A stretch of 25,725 nucleotides of DNA from contig JBAXKZ010000020.1 of NCBI GenBank assembly GCA_037135095.1, positions 1 to 25,725 of the forward strand. Direction: 5' to 3'. The first letter of the stretch is position 1. Every line of letters starts with the position of its first letter. Positions 15,655 through 23,212 of this stretch are shown here, in pieces. The notes under the pieces are model-generated. The model worked only from the letters and a program-made list of their open reading frames with translations, did no database searches and was not told where the DNA came from. The translations under genes and the position numbers were made by a program. The DNA comes from CAIMZW01 sp037135095. GTDB taxonomy: Bacteria; Actinomycetota; Actinomycetes; Nanopelagicales; Nanopelagicaceae.

Positions 15655-16423
15655 TTGCAGCGCCTAACAACTTTTGCTTCCCGGATACTTTGGTGGTTGT
15701 TACAACTTCTGCCCAAAGGATAGTGATGTTGTCTGGCGCACCTTTTGATTTAGTAGCCGCGATTAAATTTGGAACTACTAGGTCGGCGCTACTTAATCTA
15801 ATAATCTCCAATATTTCTAAATCCGATAACACACTGCTTAACCCATCGCTGCACAAAAGATAGTGGTCCCCAATTTCGGCCGGGAAGACCATCAAAACTG
15901 GATCGATATTTGAGTTGCCCATTAACACTTGAGTTAATAGCGAACGCTGCGGATGGCTATGAACTTCTTCGGGAGTCAAACGACCCTGGTCCAACAATTC
16001 TTGCATGACAGTATGGTCGTAACTCAATTGCGAAAGTTTATTTTCGCGGTAGCGATAGCAACGAGAATCGCCAACATGTACTAACTCAACTGCCTTACCT
16101 TCTAAGCGCAACGCAGTTAATGTGGTTCCCATTCCAGTTAGCTTTGGATCAGCCAAGGTGCGCAGTGAAATTTCATTATCGATTTCGTAGGTAATATTGA
16201 GTAACAGGTCTTCTCGAGAATCAGCGTCAATCATTGGATCATCGAGCACTGATTGCAGCTTTGCCAAGGTACCGATCGCGATCTTTGATGCTACTTCGCC
16301 GCCAACATGGCCGCCCATACCATCAGCAACAGCTACCAACCGGGCGCTGACAAGCGCGGAATCTTCGTTGCCATCGCGAATTAACCCAAGGTCAGATTGC
16401 GCGCTGGTCTTAAAGATCCACAC
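15647..16423 (-). CDS. pstP: PP2C-family Ser/Thr protein phosphatase (PstP type), no membrane anchor
   Basis: This is a metal-dependent phosphatase expected to dephosphorylate PknB and its targets. The 258-aa protein has the PP2C motifs: RDGNEDS with Glu20 and Asp21, VADGMGGH with Asp34, GMGTTLT, VHVGDSR, LLCSDGLS with Asp193, and APDN with Asp231. The sequence ends about 18 residues after the catalytic domain. The transmembrane helix and extracellular tail found in mycobacterial PstP are missing, so this version should be soluble. GTG at 16423 is chosen because a strong AAGGAGG lies 8 nt upstream. It opens the leftward pstP-pknB transcript. Confidence 0.93.
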   Translation of the reverse strand: MWIFKTSAQSDLGLIRDGNEDSALVSARLVAVADGMGGHVGGEVASKIAIGTLAKLQSVLDDPMIDADSREDLLLNITYEIDNEISLRTLADPKLTGMGTTLTALRLEGKAVELVHVGDSRCYRYRENKLSQLSYDHTVMQELLDQGRLTPEEVHSHPQRSLLTQVLMGNSNIDPVLMVFPAEIGDHYLLCSDGLSSVLSDLEILEIIRLSSADLVVPNLIAATKSKGAPDNITILWAEVVTTTKVSGKQKLLGAANE

Positions 16424-16464
16424 GAAACTAACCTCCTTAGTTACTACTCTCGACTTCGCTGCGC

Positions 16465-16494
16465 TTCAGGTAAGTAGCCTAACGGTGCTAATCT
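16465..16494 (+). promoter_or_regulatory. candidate tRNA-Leu promoter
   Basis: TTCAGG and TAATCT with 18-bp spacing precede tRNA-Leu; transcription would begin about 7 nt before its 5' end. It overlaps the divergent pstP promoter almost completely, so the two units may compete. Confidence 0.45.
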
Positions 16495-16503
16495 CGCTTT
16501 CAA
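16476..16503 (-). promoter_or_regulatory. candidate pstP-pknB promoter
   Basis: On the minus strand TTGAAA and TAGGCT are separated by 16 bp. Transcription would start about 45 nt before the pstP GTG. The -35 overlaps the start region of tRNA-Leu transcription on the other strand. Confidence 0.45.
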
Positions 16504-16507
16504 TGAA

Positions 16508-16590
16508 GCGCGAGTGGCGGAACGGCAGACGCGCACGGTTCAGGTCCGTGTACTCGCAAGGGTGTAGGGGTTCAAATCCCCTCTCGCGCA
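16508..16590 (+). tRNA. tRNA-Leu (CAG)
   Basis: The acceptor stem GCGCGAG/CTCGCGC, an anticodon stem CACGG/CCGTG with loop TTCAGGT (anticodon CAG), a long class II variable arm, and a T arm AGGGG/CCCCT are all present; the discriminator is A. CCA is not encoded. The ATG of the glycerophosphodiesterase gene begins after a single extra base. Confidence 0.96.
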
Positions 16591-16591
16591 C

Positions 16592-17269
16592 ATGTTGATC
16601 TATGCCCATCGCGGTGCCCACACCACCCATCCCGAACACACCCTCCTAGCCTATGAGGCGGGCATCTCAGAAGGTGCAGATGGTTTCGAGTGCGATATTC
16701 GACTAACCAAAGATGGCGAAATGATCTGTTGGCACGATTCAACGACTTTAAGGATGACGGGGAAGAAGCATCGAATCTCTAGTTCAAGCTACGAAGAGTT
16801 GGCCTTTGCTAGTCCCTTGAAATTTGAGGCGCTCCTTGATTTGGCGATCCAGAATAAGAAAAATCTTGCCGTTGAAACGAAGCACCCAGTGCCAACTGGA
16901 AGCGCTATTGAAATTGAACTTCTGAAATTGCTCGACCGAAAGCAGAGAGAGATTTCGGCTAGTGGAATATGGATCACGATCATGTCTTTTTCAGAGCGCG
17001 CAGTTCGTCGACTCTGCAAATCGCCCTTCGAAAGTGTCTTCTTAATTCAGCACCCGCTCTTTTTGCAATCTAACCCGGCGCCCATTTTGGGGCCAGGCAT
17101 TCATATCGTGAGAAAGAACCCAGAATTGGTCTCCCAAATGCATAAGCAGGGCAAGAAAGTATTCGTTTGGACCGTTAATGAGGCAGTCGATGTCCGTCTC
17201 TGTCACGAATTGGGCGTCGATGTGATCATGAGCGATAAGCCGGCACTCGCCCGAGAGGCGCTCGGTTAG
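16592..17269 (+). CDS. glycerophosphodiester phosphodiesterase
   Basis: The enzyme should hydrolyse glycerophosphodiesters to glycerol-3-phosphate and an alcohol. It is a 225-aa cytoplasmic GDPD-domain protein of the short (UgpQ-like) type. The conserved HRG (His6-Arg7), GFECDIRLT with Glu33 and Asp35, and His48 (CWHD) form the metal and catalytic site, and the C-terminal VWTVNE is characteristic. The start must be at or near this ATG because HRG lies at residue 6. This ATG sits two bases after the last base of tRNA-Leu, so any ribosome site would be inside the tRNA; a leaderless mRNA made by tRNA 3' processing is a good alternative. Followed closely by pheA. Confidence 0.93.
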   Translation: MLIYAHRGAHTTHPEHTLLAYEAGISEGADGFECDIRLTKDGEMICWHDSTTLRMTGKKHRISSSSYEELAFASPLKFEALLDLAIQNKKNLAVETKHPVPTGSAIEIELLKLLDRKQREISASGIWITIMSFSERAVRRLCKSPFESVFLIQHPLFLQSNPAPILGPGIHIVRKNPELVSQMHKQGKKVFVWTVNEAVDVRLCHELGVDVIMSDKPALAREALG

Positions 17270-17278
17270 GCTAAGAGC

Positions 17279-18115
17279 ATGACGCGTTACGCCTACTTAG
17301 GCCCTTCCGGGACATTCACCGAAGCAGCTTTGCGCCAAATTTCGATTGCCACCGATGAGCTTGTTCCCTATGCCAATGTGACCGCCGCGCTGGAAGCAGT
17401 TCGATCCGGCGAGGCTGACAAAGCTCTGGTCCCGATCGAGAACTCAGTTGAGGGCGTGGTGGCGCGAACCCTGGATGAGTTAGCCAGCGGCGAGCCTTTA
17501 ATAATTTCGGCTGAAACCACGTTGCCGGTCTCATTTTCCTTAATGGTTTTGCCCGCCAATAAGGATAAGGCGATCACCAAAATTGCCACCCACCCACATG
17601 CCGAGGCCCAGTGCCGCACTTTTGTGGCGAAGAACTGGCCAGCTGCCGAAATCCTCGAAACCGCGTCGACCGCCGCCGCCGCCGCCGGGTTAAGCGCCGG
17701 AAATTACGACGCTGCGATTGCAGCTGAATATGCCGCTGAGAAATATGGCTTGACCATTCTGGCCAATAACATTGGTGATAACGAGGGAGCGGTAACCAGG
17801 TTTGTGGTGGTTGAAAAACCGAGCGTCGCTTCCAAGCCAACTGGAAACGACCGCACCTCATTAGCGGCCTTCATAGATATCGATCATGCCGGCGCGCTCC
17901 TTGAGATTCTGACTGAGTTCGCGAAGCAGAATGTGAATTTAACTTTCATTCAAAGTCGCCCAACTGGTCGCGAGCTTGGGCACTACCACTTCATCATTGA
18001 TGCCGAAGGCCATATTGATGACCAACCAGTACATCAGGCGATCGAAGGTCTGCGCGCAATTTGCGAAGACATCAGATTCCTTGGTTCTTATCCGCGCGCT
18101 CGTCGCACTAATTAA
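17279..18115 (+). CDS. pheA: prephenate dehydratase
   Basis: The enzyme converts prephenate to phenylpyruvate in phenylalanine synthesis. It is a 278-aa monofunctional enzyme: the catalytic domain covers residues 1-180 with GPSGTFTE, IENS (53-56), THPHA and the essential TRF motif (Thr173-Arg174-Phe175); a C-terminal ACT domain from about 193 binds phenylalanine. The usual ESRP effector motif reads QSRP here, so feedback inhibition is likely but not certain. It begins 9 nt after the phosphodiesterase stop and belongs to the same tight run of genes. Confidence 0.95.
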   Translation: MTRYAYLGPSGTFTEAALRQISIATDELVPYANVTAALEAVRSGEADKALVPIENSVEGVVARTLDELASGEPLIISAETTLPVSFSLMVLPANKDKAITKIATHPHAEAQCRTFVAKNWPAAEILETASTAAAAAGLSAGNYDAAIAAEYAAEKYGLTILANNIGDNEGAVTRFVVVEKPSVASKPTGNDRTSLAAFIDIDHAGALLEILTEFAKQNVNLTFIQSRPTGRELGHYHFIIDAEGHIDDQPVHQAIEGLRAICEDIRFLGSYPRARRTN

Positions 18116-18132
18116 TCGGTAGGCTTTCCAAT

Positions 18133-19401
18133 ATGATTGATTTAAAGGTACTTCGCGAAGAAGCCGAAGCCGTTCGTAACTCTCAACGAGTACGTGGCGA
18201 AGACCCTGCATTGGTTGATCAACTTTTGGCTGCCGATGATCTTCGTCGAAATGCGATTGTAGAATTTGAAAAATACCGCGCTGAACAGAATATTCTCTCA
18301 AAAGCGGTTGGCGCCGCAAAAGGTGATGAAAAAGCTGCGCTACTAGAGAATGCCAAAGAGTTGGCCGCAAAGGTAAAGAGCACAGATGCGATTCGCGCCG
18401 AAGCGGAAACTAACACTCAACAAATTTTGCTGAAGATTTCCAATTTAATAGATCCAAAGGCGCCAGTTGGTGGCGAAGCCGACTTCGTGGTTCTTGAAGA
18501 AATTGGAACGCCGCGCGATTTTGCAGCTGAGGGTTTTGAAGCTAAAGATCATGTTGAACTAGGAAAAATTCTTAAAGCCATTGATACCGAGCGCGGGGTA
18601 AAAGTCTCGGGCGCTCGCTTCTATTACCTAACCGGAATGGGAGCACTTCTAGAGTTTGCATTGGTTAACTATGCGATCTCTTCCGCTACCAAGGCCGGCT
18701 TCATTCCGGTGATTCCACCAGTACTTGTTAAGCCACCAGCAATGGAGGGCACTGGTTTTCTTGGTCAAGCTGCGGAAAATGTTTTCCATTTAGAAGAAGA
18801 TGATTTCTATTTAGTTGGAACCGCCGAAGTGCCATTGGCTGCTTATCACATGGACGAAATTCTGGATGAGAGCTCGCTACCACTTCGCTATGCCGGTTAC
18901 TCCTCTTGCTTCCGCCGCGAAGCTGGAACTTACGGCAAGGACACACGCGGAATCATTCGAGTTCACCAATTCGATAAAGTTGAAATGTTCTCCTTCTGCA
19001 AACTTGAAGATGCCGCCGCTGAACATCAACGACTTTTACAGTGGGAGAAAGATTTTCTCAATGCAATGGAAATTCCATTTCGCGTGATTGATGTGGCATC
19101 GGGCGACTTGGGTTCCAGCGCGATTCGTAAATTCGATTGTGAAGCCTGGATTCCTACCCAAGGGACTTATCGCGAAGTAACTAGCACCTCTAACTGCACG
19201 GAATTCCAAGCTCGACGATTGAATATTCGCTACAAAGATGCGACCGGTACCAAGTCAGTTGCCACCCTTAATGGCACGTTAGTTGCGATTCCTCGAATGA
19301 TTGTTGCCATTTTGGAAAATCACCAGAACGCTGACGGATCAGTAAATGTGCCAATGGCACTTCGCCCCTTCCTTGGCGTTGATACTTTGTTGCCAGCATG
19401 A
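18133..19401 (+). CDS. serS: seryl-tRNA synthetase
   Basis: The enzyme charges tRNA-Ser with serine. The 422-aa class IIa synthetase has an N-terminal coiled-coil arm (about residues 1-110) that grips the long variable arm of tRNA-Ser, motif 2 with FRREAG at 260-265 followed by GKDTRGIIRVHQF, the TSTSNC serine pocket, and motif 3 NGTLVAIPR at 380-388. Length and motifs are complete. The start is an ATG 17 nt after pheA. The stop overlaps the following HAD gene start (ATGA). A tRNA-Ser gene lies about 860 bp downstream. Confidence 0.97.
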   Translation: MIDLKVLREEAEAVRNSQRVRGEDPALVDQLLAADDLRRNAIVEFEKYRAEQNILSKAVGAAKGDEKAALLENAKELAAKVKSTDAIRAEAETNTQQILLKISNLIDPKAPVGGEADFVVLEEIGTPRDFAAEGFEAKDHVELGKILKAIDTERGVKVSGARFYYLTGMGALLEFALVNYAISSATKAGFIPVIPPVLVKPPAMEGTGFLGQAAENVFHLEEDDFYLVGTAEVPLAAYHMDEILDESSLPLRYAGYSSCFRREAGTYGKDTRGIIRVHQFDKVEMFSFCKLEDAAAEHQRLLQWEKDFLNAMEIPFRVIDVASGDLGSSAIRKFDCEAWIPTQGTYREVTSTSNCTEFQARRLNIRYKDATGTKSVATLNGTLVAIPRMIVAILENHQNADGSVNVPMALRPFLGVDTLLPA

Positions 19402-20219
19402 GCATCCCAGGCAAACGACCGAAGTTAATCGCAACTGATCTAGACGGCACCATTGTTGCCGATTACGGATTTATCTCCGATCGAACAGTCGCGGCTTTCA
19501 CAAATGCACACAATTTGGGAATTGAGATCTTCTTTGTAACCGGTCGACCGCCAAGGTGGATGGCGGAACTCAAAGAAGTATTTAGTTTTGGAAATGCCAT
19601 TTGTGCCAATGGTGCGATGCTCTTTGATTTGCAGAATCAGCGCGTCTTAGAAGAGTGGCTGATGCCGGTAGAAAATCAGATTTTGGTAGCCAGCAAATTG
19701 CGAGCGGCCATGCCAACAATTTCATTCGCCGTTGAATTTGAAGATCGTTTTCACCGCGAGATTGCCTATATCCCCCGATGGGATATTGGGATGGACAATG
19801 TCGGAGTGGATCGGATCGAAACTCTGATGACTCAACCGGCATTTAAGATTCTGGCTCGTTGTTCTGATGGCGATTTAACTTCCGATGAAATGCTTGAGAT
19901 TGCACTTCGCGAGCTTGCCGGCATTGCAACAGTCACCCATTCAAATGGCGTCGATTCCCTTCTGGAAATTTCAGCGGTAGGGGTTTCAAAAGGGTTGACC
20001 TTGGCTCGGATGGCCGAGCGAGCTGGACTAACCGCCGAAGATTGCGTCAGCTTCGGGGATAACCCAAATGATTTCTCGATGCTGGAGTGGACCGCAAGAT
20101 CATGGGCGATGGCCGATGGCCACCCCGATGCCGTCAAATATGCCAAATTTGTTGCCGAACCTCATCAAGATGACGGGGTGGCGATCATTATCGAAGAGCT
20201 ATTGGAACTTCCCGAATAA
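19398..20219 (+). CDS. HAD-superfamily hydrolase, Cof type
   Basis: This is a 273-aa phosphatase of the HAD IIB (Cof) subfamily, which acts on sugar phosphates, flavin or pyridoxal phosphates and similar small molecules. Motif I is ATDLDGTIV with Asp14 and Asp16, motif II is VTGRPP, motif III includes the conserved lysine in VSKG, and motif IV is FGDNPND with Asp221 and Asp225. The cap domain lies between about residues 85 and 185. The start is in a four-base overlap with serS. The actual substrate cannot be deduced. Confidence 0.9.
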   Translation: MSIPGKRPKLIATDLDGTIVADYGFISDRTVAAFTNAHNLGIEIFFVTGRPPRWMAELKEVFSFGNAICANGAMLFDLQNQRVLEEWLMPVENQILVASKLRAAMPTISFAVEFEDRFHREIAYIPRWDIGMDNVGVDRIETLMTQPAFKILARCSDGDLTSDEMLEIALRELAGIATVTHSNGVDSLLEISAVGVSKGLTLARMAERAGLTAEDCVSFGDNPNDFSMLEWTARSWAMADGHPDAVKYAKFVAEPHQDDGVAIIIEELLELPE

Positions 20220-20226
20220 CCTGGTT

Positions 20227-20255
20227 TTGAGCGCGTGAACTCTAGGCAGTAAGTT
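20227..20255 (+). promoter_or_regulatory. candidate tRNA-Ser promoter
   Basis: TTGAGC and TAAGTT are separated by 17 bp. The -10 ends 7 nt before the 5' end of tRNA-Ser, so transcription would start almost at the mature end. Confidence 0.55.
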
Positions 20256-20262
20256 TGCCCAC

Positions 20263-20348
20263 GGAGGGCTCGCATAGCGGCCGAGTGCACCGGTCTTGAA
20301 AACCGGCAAGGGAAACCTTCGAGGGTTCAAATCCCTCGCCCTCCGCCA
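20263..20348 (+). tRNA. tRNA-Ser (TGA), CCA encoded
   Basis: The acceptor stem GGAGGGC/GCCCTCC, the anticodon stem CCGGT/ACCGG with loop CTTGAAA (anticodon TGA), a long class II variable arm, a T arm GAGGG/CCCTC with TTCAAAT, and discriminator G are all as expected for serine. Unlike the other two tRNAs here, the 3' CCA is encoded (20346-20348). Confidence 0.97.
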
Positions 20349-20394
20349 GATTTTCCGCAATCTTGAGCCACCGACTCCTGTGGTTGATTTCATA

Positions 20395-20404
20395 GGCTTA
20401 AGCC
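20395..20404. promoter_or_regulatory. 10-bp palindrome in the sdh upstream region
   Basis: GGCTTAAGCC is a perfect palindrome in the 149-bp gap between tRNA-Ser and sdhC. It is about 94 bp before the sdhC start and could be an operator, but one short palindrome can arise by chance. No convincing -35/-10 pair for sdh was found in this gap. Confidence 0.25.
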
Positions 20405-20497
20405 AACCCCTTACCTAGCGTTAACCATGCCAAAGGGTGAAACTTCTCCTATCTATGTCGAGCAGGCTGCGGCATGCGAACACTTAAGGAGTGATCG

Positions 20498-21316
20498 GTG
20501 GCAACAGGAGTTTTCTCTAGCGGGCGCGCCAAGATTTCAGAGCGCACCCTTCGAACCGATCGTTGGTGGCTCCAACCAGCTATCACGGTTTTCGTGCTCG
20601 TCTCATTCATTATCTATTCCTCATTTCGGGCTTTTGAAAATGCAAATTACTTCATTGCATCACAGCCGCTAATTTCACCGTTCTACTCACCTTGCCTTTC
20701 CAAGGAATGTTTGACGGGATCTTCGTTAGTCGGAACTCCAATCGGGATTCTGCATATCTTCGGCATGACAGTCTCACCCGCGCTATTTATCTTGTTATTC
20801 CCACTTGGCTTCCGAATGACTTGCTATTACTACCGCAAGGCTTACTACCGCTCCTTCTGGATGTCACCACCTGCATGTGCAGTCGCAGAGCCTCATTCAA
20901 AGTACACCGGCGAAACTCGCAAGCCACTAATCCTGCAAAATGCGCACCGCTACTTCTTCTACGCCGGGTTAGTATTTAACGTCTTCCTAACAATCGATGC
21001 AATTTTGGCTTTCCGTAAACTTGTTGATGGTCATATGCAGTGGGGCCATCTCTCGGTAGGAACTTTGGTCTTGCTGGCTAACGCAACCCTTCTATGGTTG
21101 TACTCCGCCTCTTGCCATACTTGTCGCCACACTATCGGCGGGCGACTTCGCAACTTTTCGGCGCACCCAATTCGCTACAAGCTGTGGACTTATGTATCAA
21201 TCTTGAATCACAAGCACCAGAACTTCGCCTGGATTTCTCTCTTTGGCGTTGCGCTTGCCGATCTCTATGTTCGTCAAGTTTCTTCAGGTTCCATAACCAA
21301 CTTCTACTTCTTTTAA
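20498..21316 (+). CDS. sdhC: succinate dehydrogenase membrane subunit, Sdh1 type
   Basis: This is the membrane anchor and quinone-site subunit of complex II. The 272-aa protein is much longer than the classic SdhC or SdhD and resembles the single large anchor of the mycobacterial Sdh1 complex. About five hydrophobic helices are seen at roughly residues 28-46, 80-103, 152-172, 184-204 and 243-258. Histidines at 86, 150 and 184 are possible haem or quinone ligands. A CHTCRH motif (206-211) and the pair Cys66/Cys71 are notable for a metal site. GTG at 20498 is chosen because AAGGAG lies 6 nt upstream. It is the first gene of sdhCAB, 9 nt before sdhA. Confidence 0.87.
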   Translation: MATGVFSSGRAKISERTLRTDRWWLQPAITVFVLVSFIIYSSFRAFENANYFIASQPLISPFYSPCLSKECLTGSSLVGTPIGILHIFGMTVSPALFILLFPLGFRMTCYYYRKAYYRSFWMSPPACAVAEPHSKYTGETRKPLILQNAHRYFFYAGLVFNVFLTIDAILAFRKLVDGHMQWGHLSVGTLVLLANATLLWLYSASCHTCRHTIGGRLRNFSAHPIRYKLWTYVSILNHKHQNFAWISLFGVALADLYVRQVSSGSITNFYFF

Positions 21317-21325
21317 GCGAGCACC

Positions 21326-23212
21326 ATGACTAATTCAATTGAACGATACAAGTACGACATTCTCGTAATTGGTGCTGGTGGTGCTGGTTTACGTGCAGCT
21401 GTTGAAGCGCGCGAAGCGGGACTAAGAGTTGCGATTATTTGCAAGTCGCTCTTTGGCAAGGCTCACACTGTTATGGCAGAGGGCGGCGTTGCCGCTTCGA
21501 TGGGTAACGTCAACGACAGCGATAACTGGATGGTTCACTTCCGCGACACAATGCGCGGCGGTAAGTTCCTTAATCATTATCGAATGGCGGAACTTCATGC
21601 CAAAGAGGCGCCAGAGCGAGTATGGGAATTAGAAGTATGGGGCGCGCTCTTCGATCGCACCAAAGAAGGCAAAATTTCGCAACGTAACTTCGGTGGCCAC
21701 GAGTACCCTCGTTTGGCACACGTCGGAGACCGCACCGGTCTTGAACTTATTCGCACGATGCAACAACGGATTGTTGCTCTGCAACAAAAAGATGCTCGCG
21801 ATCATGGAGATGCAGAAAGCTTTATCAAGGTCTTTGCTGAACTAACCATTACCGATATCTTGAAAGATAACGGCAAAGTTTCTGGCGCCTACGGTTACTG
21901 GCGCGAATCCGGTTCCGAAGTTCTCTTCGAAGCCCCAGCAGTTGTTCTTGCAACTGGTGGCGTCGGAAAGACTTTTAAAATTACCTCTAACTCTTGGGAA
22001 GGTACCGGCGACGGTCACGCTCTAGCTTTGAAGGCTGGCGGCAATCTGGTCGATATGGAGTTCTTGCAATTCCATCCAACCGGAATGGTTTGGCCACCCT
22101 CAGTTCGCGGTCTTCTTGTCACCGAATCAGTTCGTGGTGATGGTGGCGTGCTAACCAATACCGACGGAATTCGCTTCATGTTCAACTACATCCCTGAAGT
22201 TTTCAAAGCTATTTATGCTGACAATGAAGCCGAAGCTGATCGTTGGTATAACGATCAAGCCAACAATCGCCGCCCTCCAGAACTACTTCCTCGCGATGAA
22301 GTTGCTCGTGCCATTAACTCTGAAGTTAAAGCTGGTCGAGGTACCGAACATGGTGGCGTCTACCTCGATGTCTCCAAGCGCCTTCCAGCAGATGTAATTA
22401 AAAAGAAGCTGCCATCGATGTGGCACCAGTTCTACGAGCTTGCTGGCGTAGATATCACCAAAGAGGCGATGGAAGTTGGACCAACCTGTCACTATGTTAT
22501 GGGTGGCGTCGAAGTTGATCCAGATTCTGCTGCAGCAGTTAATGTGCCTGGACTCTTCGCTGCTGGTGAAGTTGCCGGCGGAATGCACGGCTCGAACCGT
22601 CTTGGCGGTAACTCGCTCTCAGATCTCTTGGTATTCGGTCGTCGCGCCGGAATTGGCGCTGCAGAATATGTAAAGAAAAATGGCGCCAACCCAGTTAATG
22701 AAGCCACTATCAAGAGCGCGGCGGAAAAGATTGAGAAGCCATTTGCCCAAACCGGTGGCGAGAACCCCTACGCGCTGCACGCAGAACTTCAGGAAGTAAC
22801 TCATAACTTGGTGGGAATTATCCGAACCAAAGTCGAAATTGAAAACGCCATCGTCAAGATTGCGGACATCCGTAAGCGCTCAGCCAATGTTACGGTTTCT
22901 GGTGATCGCCAATTCAATCCTGGCTTCCACTTGATCTTCGACCTCGACAACATGTTGTTGGTTGCTGAAAGCACAGCAAAGTCCGCCCTGCTTCGCGAAG
23001 AGTCACGCGGTGGCCACACTCGCGATGATTTCCCAGGCATGAACGCCCAATGGCGTCAGGTCAACCACATCAGCTCATTCGATGGCAGCCAGGTCAATGT
23101 GAAATCACAGAAACTGCCAATGATTCGTAAGGATCTCTTTGATCTCTTTGATGTTCACGAACTCGAGAAATATATGACACCGGAAGAAATTTCGAAGGGT
23201 GGTTCCAACTAA
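21326..23212 (+). CDS. sdhA: succinate dehydrogenase flavoprotein subunit
   Basis: This is the catalytic subunit that oxidises succinate to fumarate with covalently bound FAD. The 628-aa protein has the dinucleotide motif GAGGAG (residues 16-21), FAD-linking His47 (KSLFGKAHTVMAEGG), substrate-site HPTG from His250, the proton-shuttle arginine region PRDEVARA with Arg328, HYVMGG, and GSNRLGGNSL. It feeds electrons to SdhB. The stop overlaps the sdhB start by one base (TAATG). It links to the methylcitrate operon of this window, because PrpB releases succinate. Confidence 0.96.
   Translation: MTNSIERYKYDILVIGAGGAGLRAAVEAREAGLRVAIICKSLFGKAHTVMAEGGVAASMGNVNDSDNWMVHFRDTMRGGKFLNHYRMAELHAKEAPERVWELEVWGALFDRTKEGKISQRNFGGHEYPRLAHVGDRTGLELIRTMQQRIVALQQKDARDHGDAESFIKVFAELTITDILKDNGKVSGAYGYWRESGSEVLFEAPAVVLATGGVGKTFKITSNSWEGTGDGHALALKAGGNLVDMEFLQFHPTGMVWPPSVRGLLVTESVRGDGGVLTNTDGIRFMFNYIPEVFKAIYADNEAEADRWYNDQANNRRPPELLPRDEVARAINSEVKAGRGTEHGGVYLDVSKRLPADVIKKKLPSMWHQFYELAGVDITKEAMEVGPTCHYVMGGVEVDPDSAAAVNVPGLFAAGEVAGGMHGSNRLGGNSLSDLLVFGRRAGIGAAEYVKKNGANPVNEATIKSAAEKIEKPFAQTGGENPYALHAELQEVTHNLVGIIRTKVEIENAIVKIADIRKRSANVTVSGDRQFNPGFHLIFDLDNMLLVAESTAKSALLREESRGGHTRDDFPGMNAQWRQVNHISSFDGSQVNVKSQKLPMIRKDLFDLFDVHELEKYMTPEEISKGGSN

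Noticed and set aside
17670..17692. GCC-rich repeat in pheA
   Set aside because: It simply encodes a run of alanines in the catalytic domain and is not a regulatory repeat.
20346..20400. Intrinsic terminator after tRNA-Ser
   Set aside because: No stem followed by a T tract is present; GGCTTAAGCC is too short and lacks trailing T residues.
20427..20672. 81-codon open frame upstream of and overlapping sdhC
   Set aside because: It has no ribosome site and overlaps sdhC in another frame; the sdhC GTG has a strong AAGGAG.
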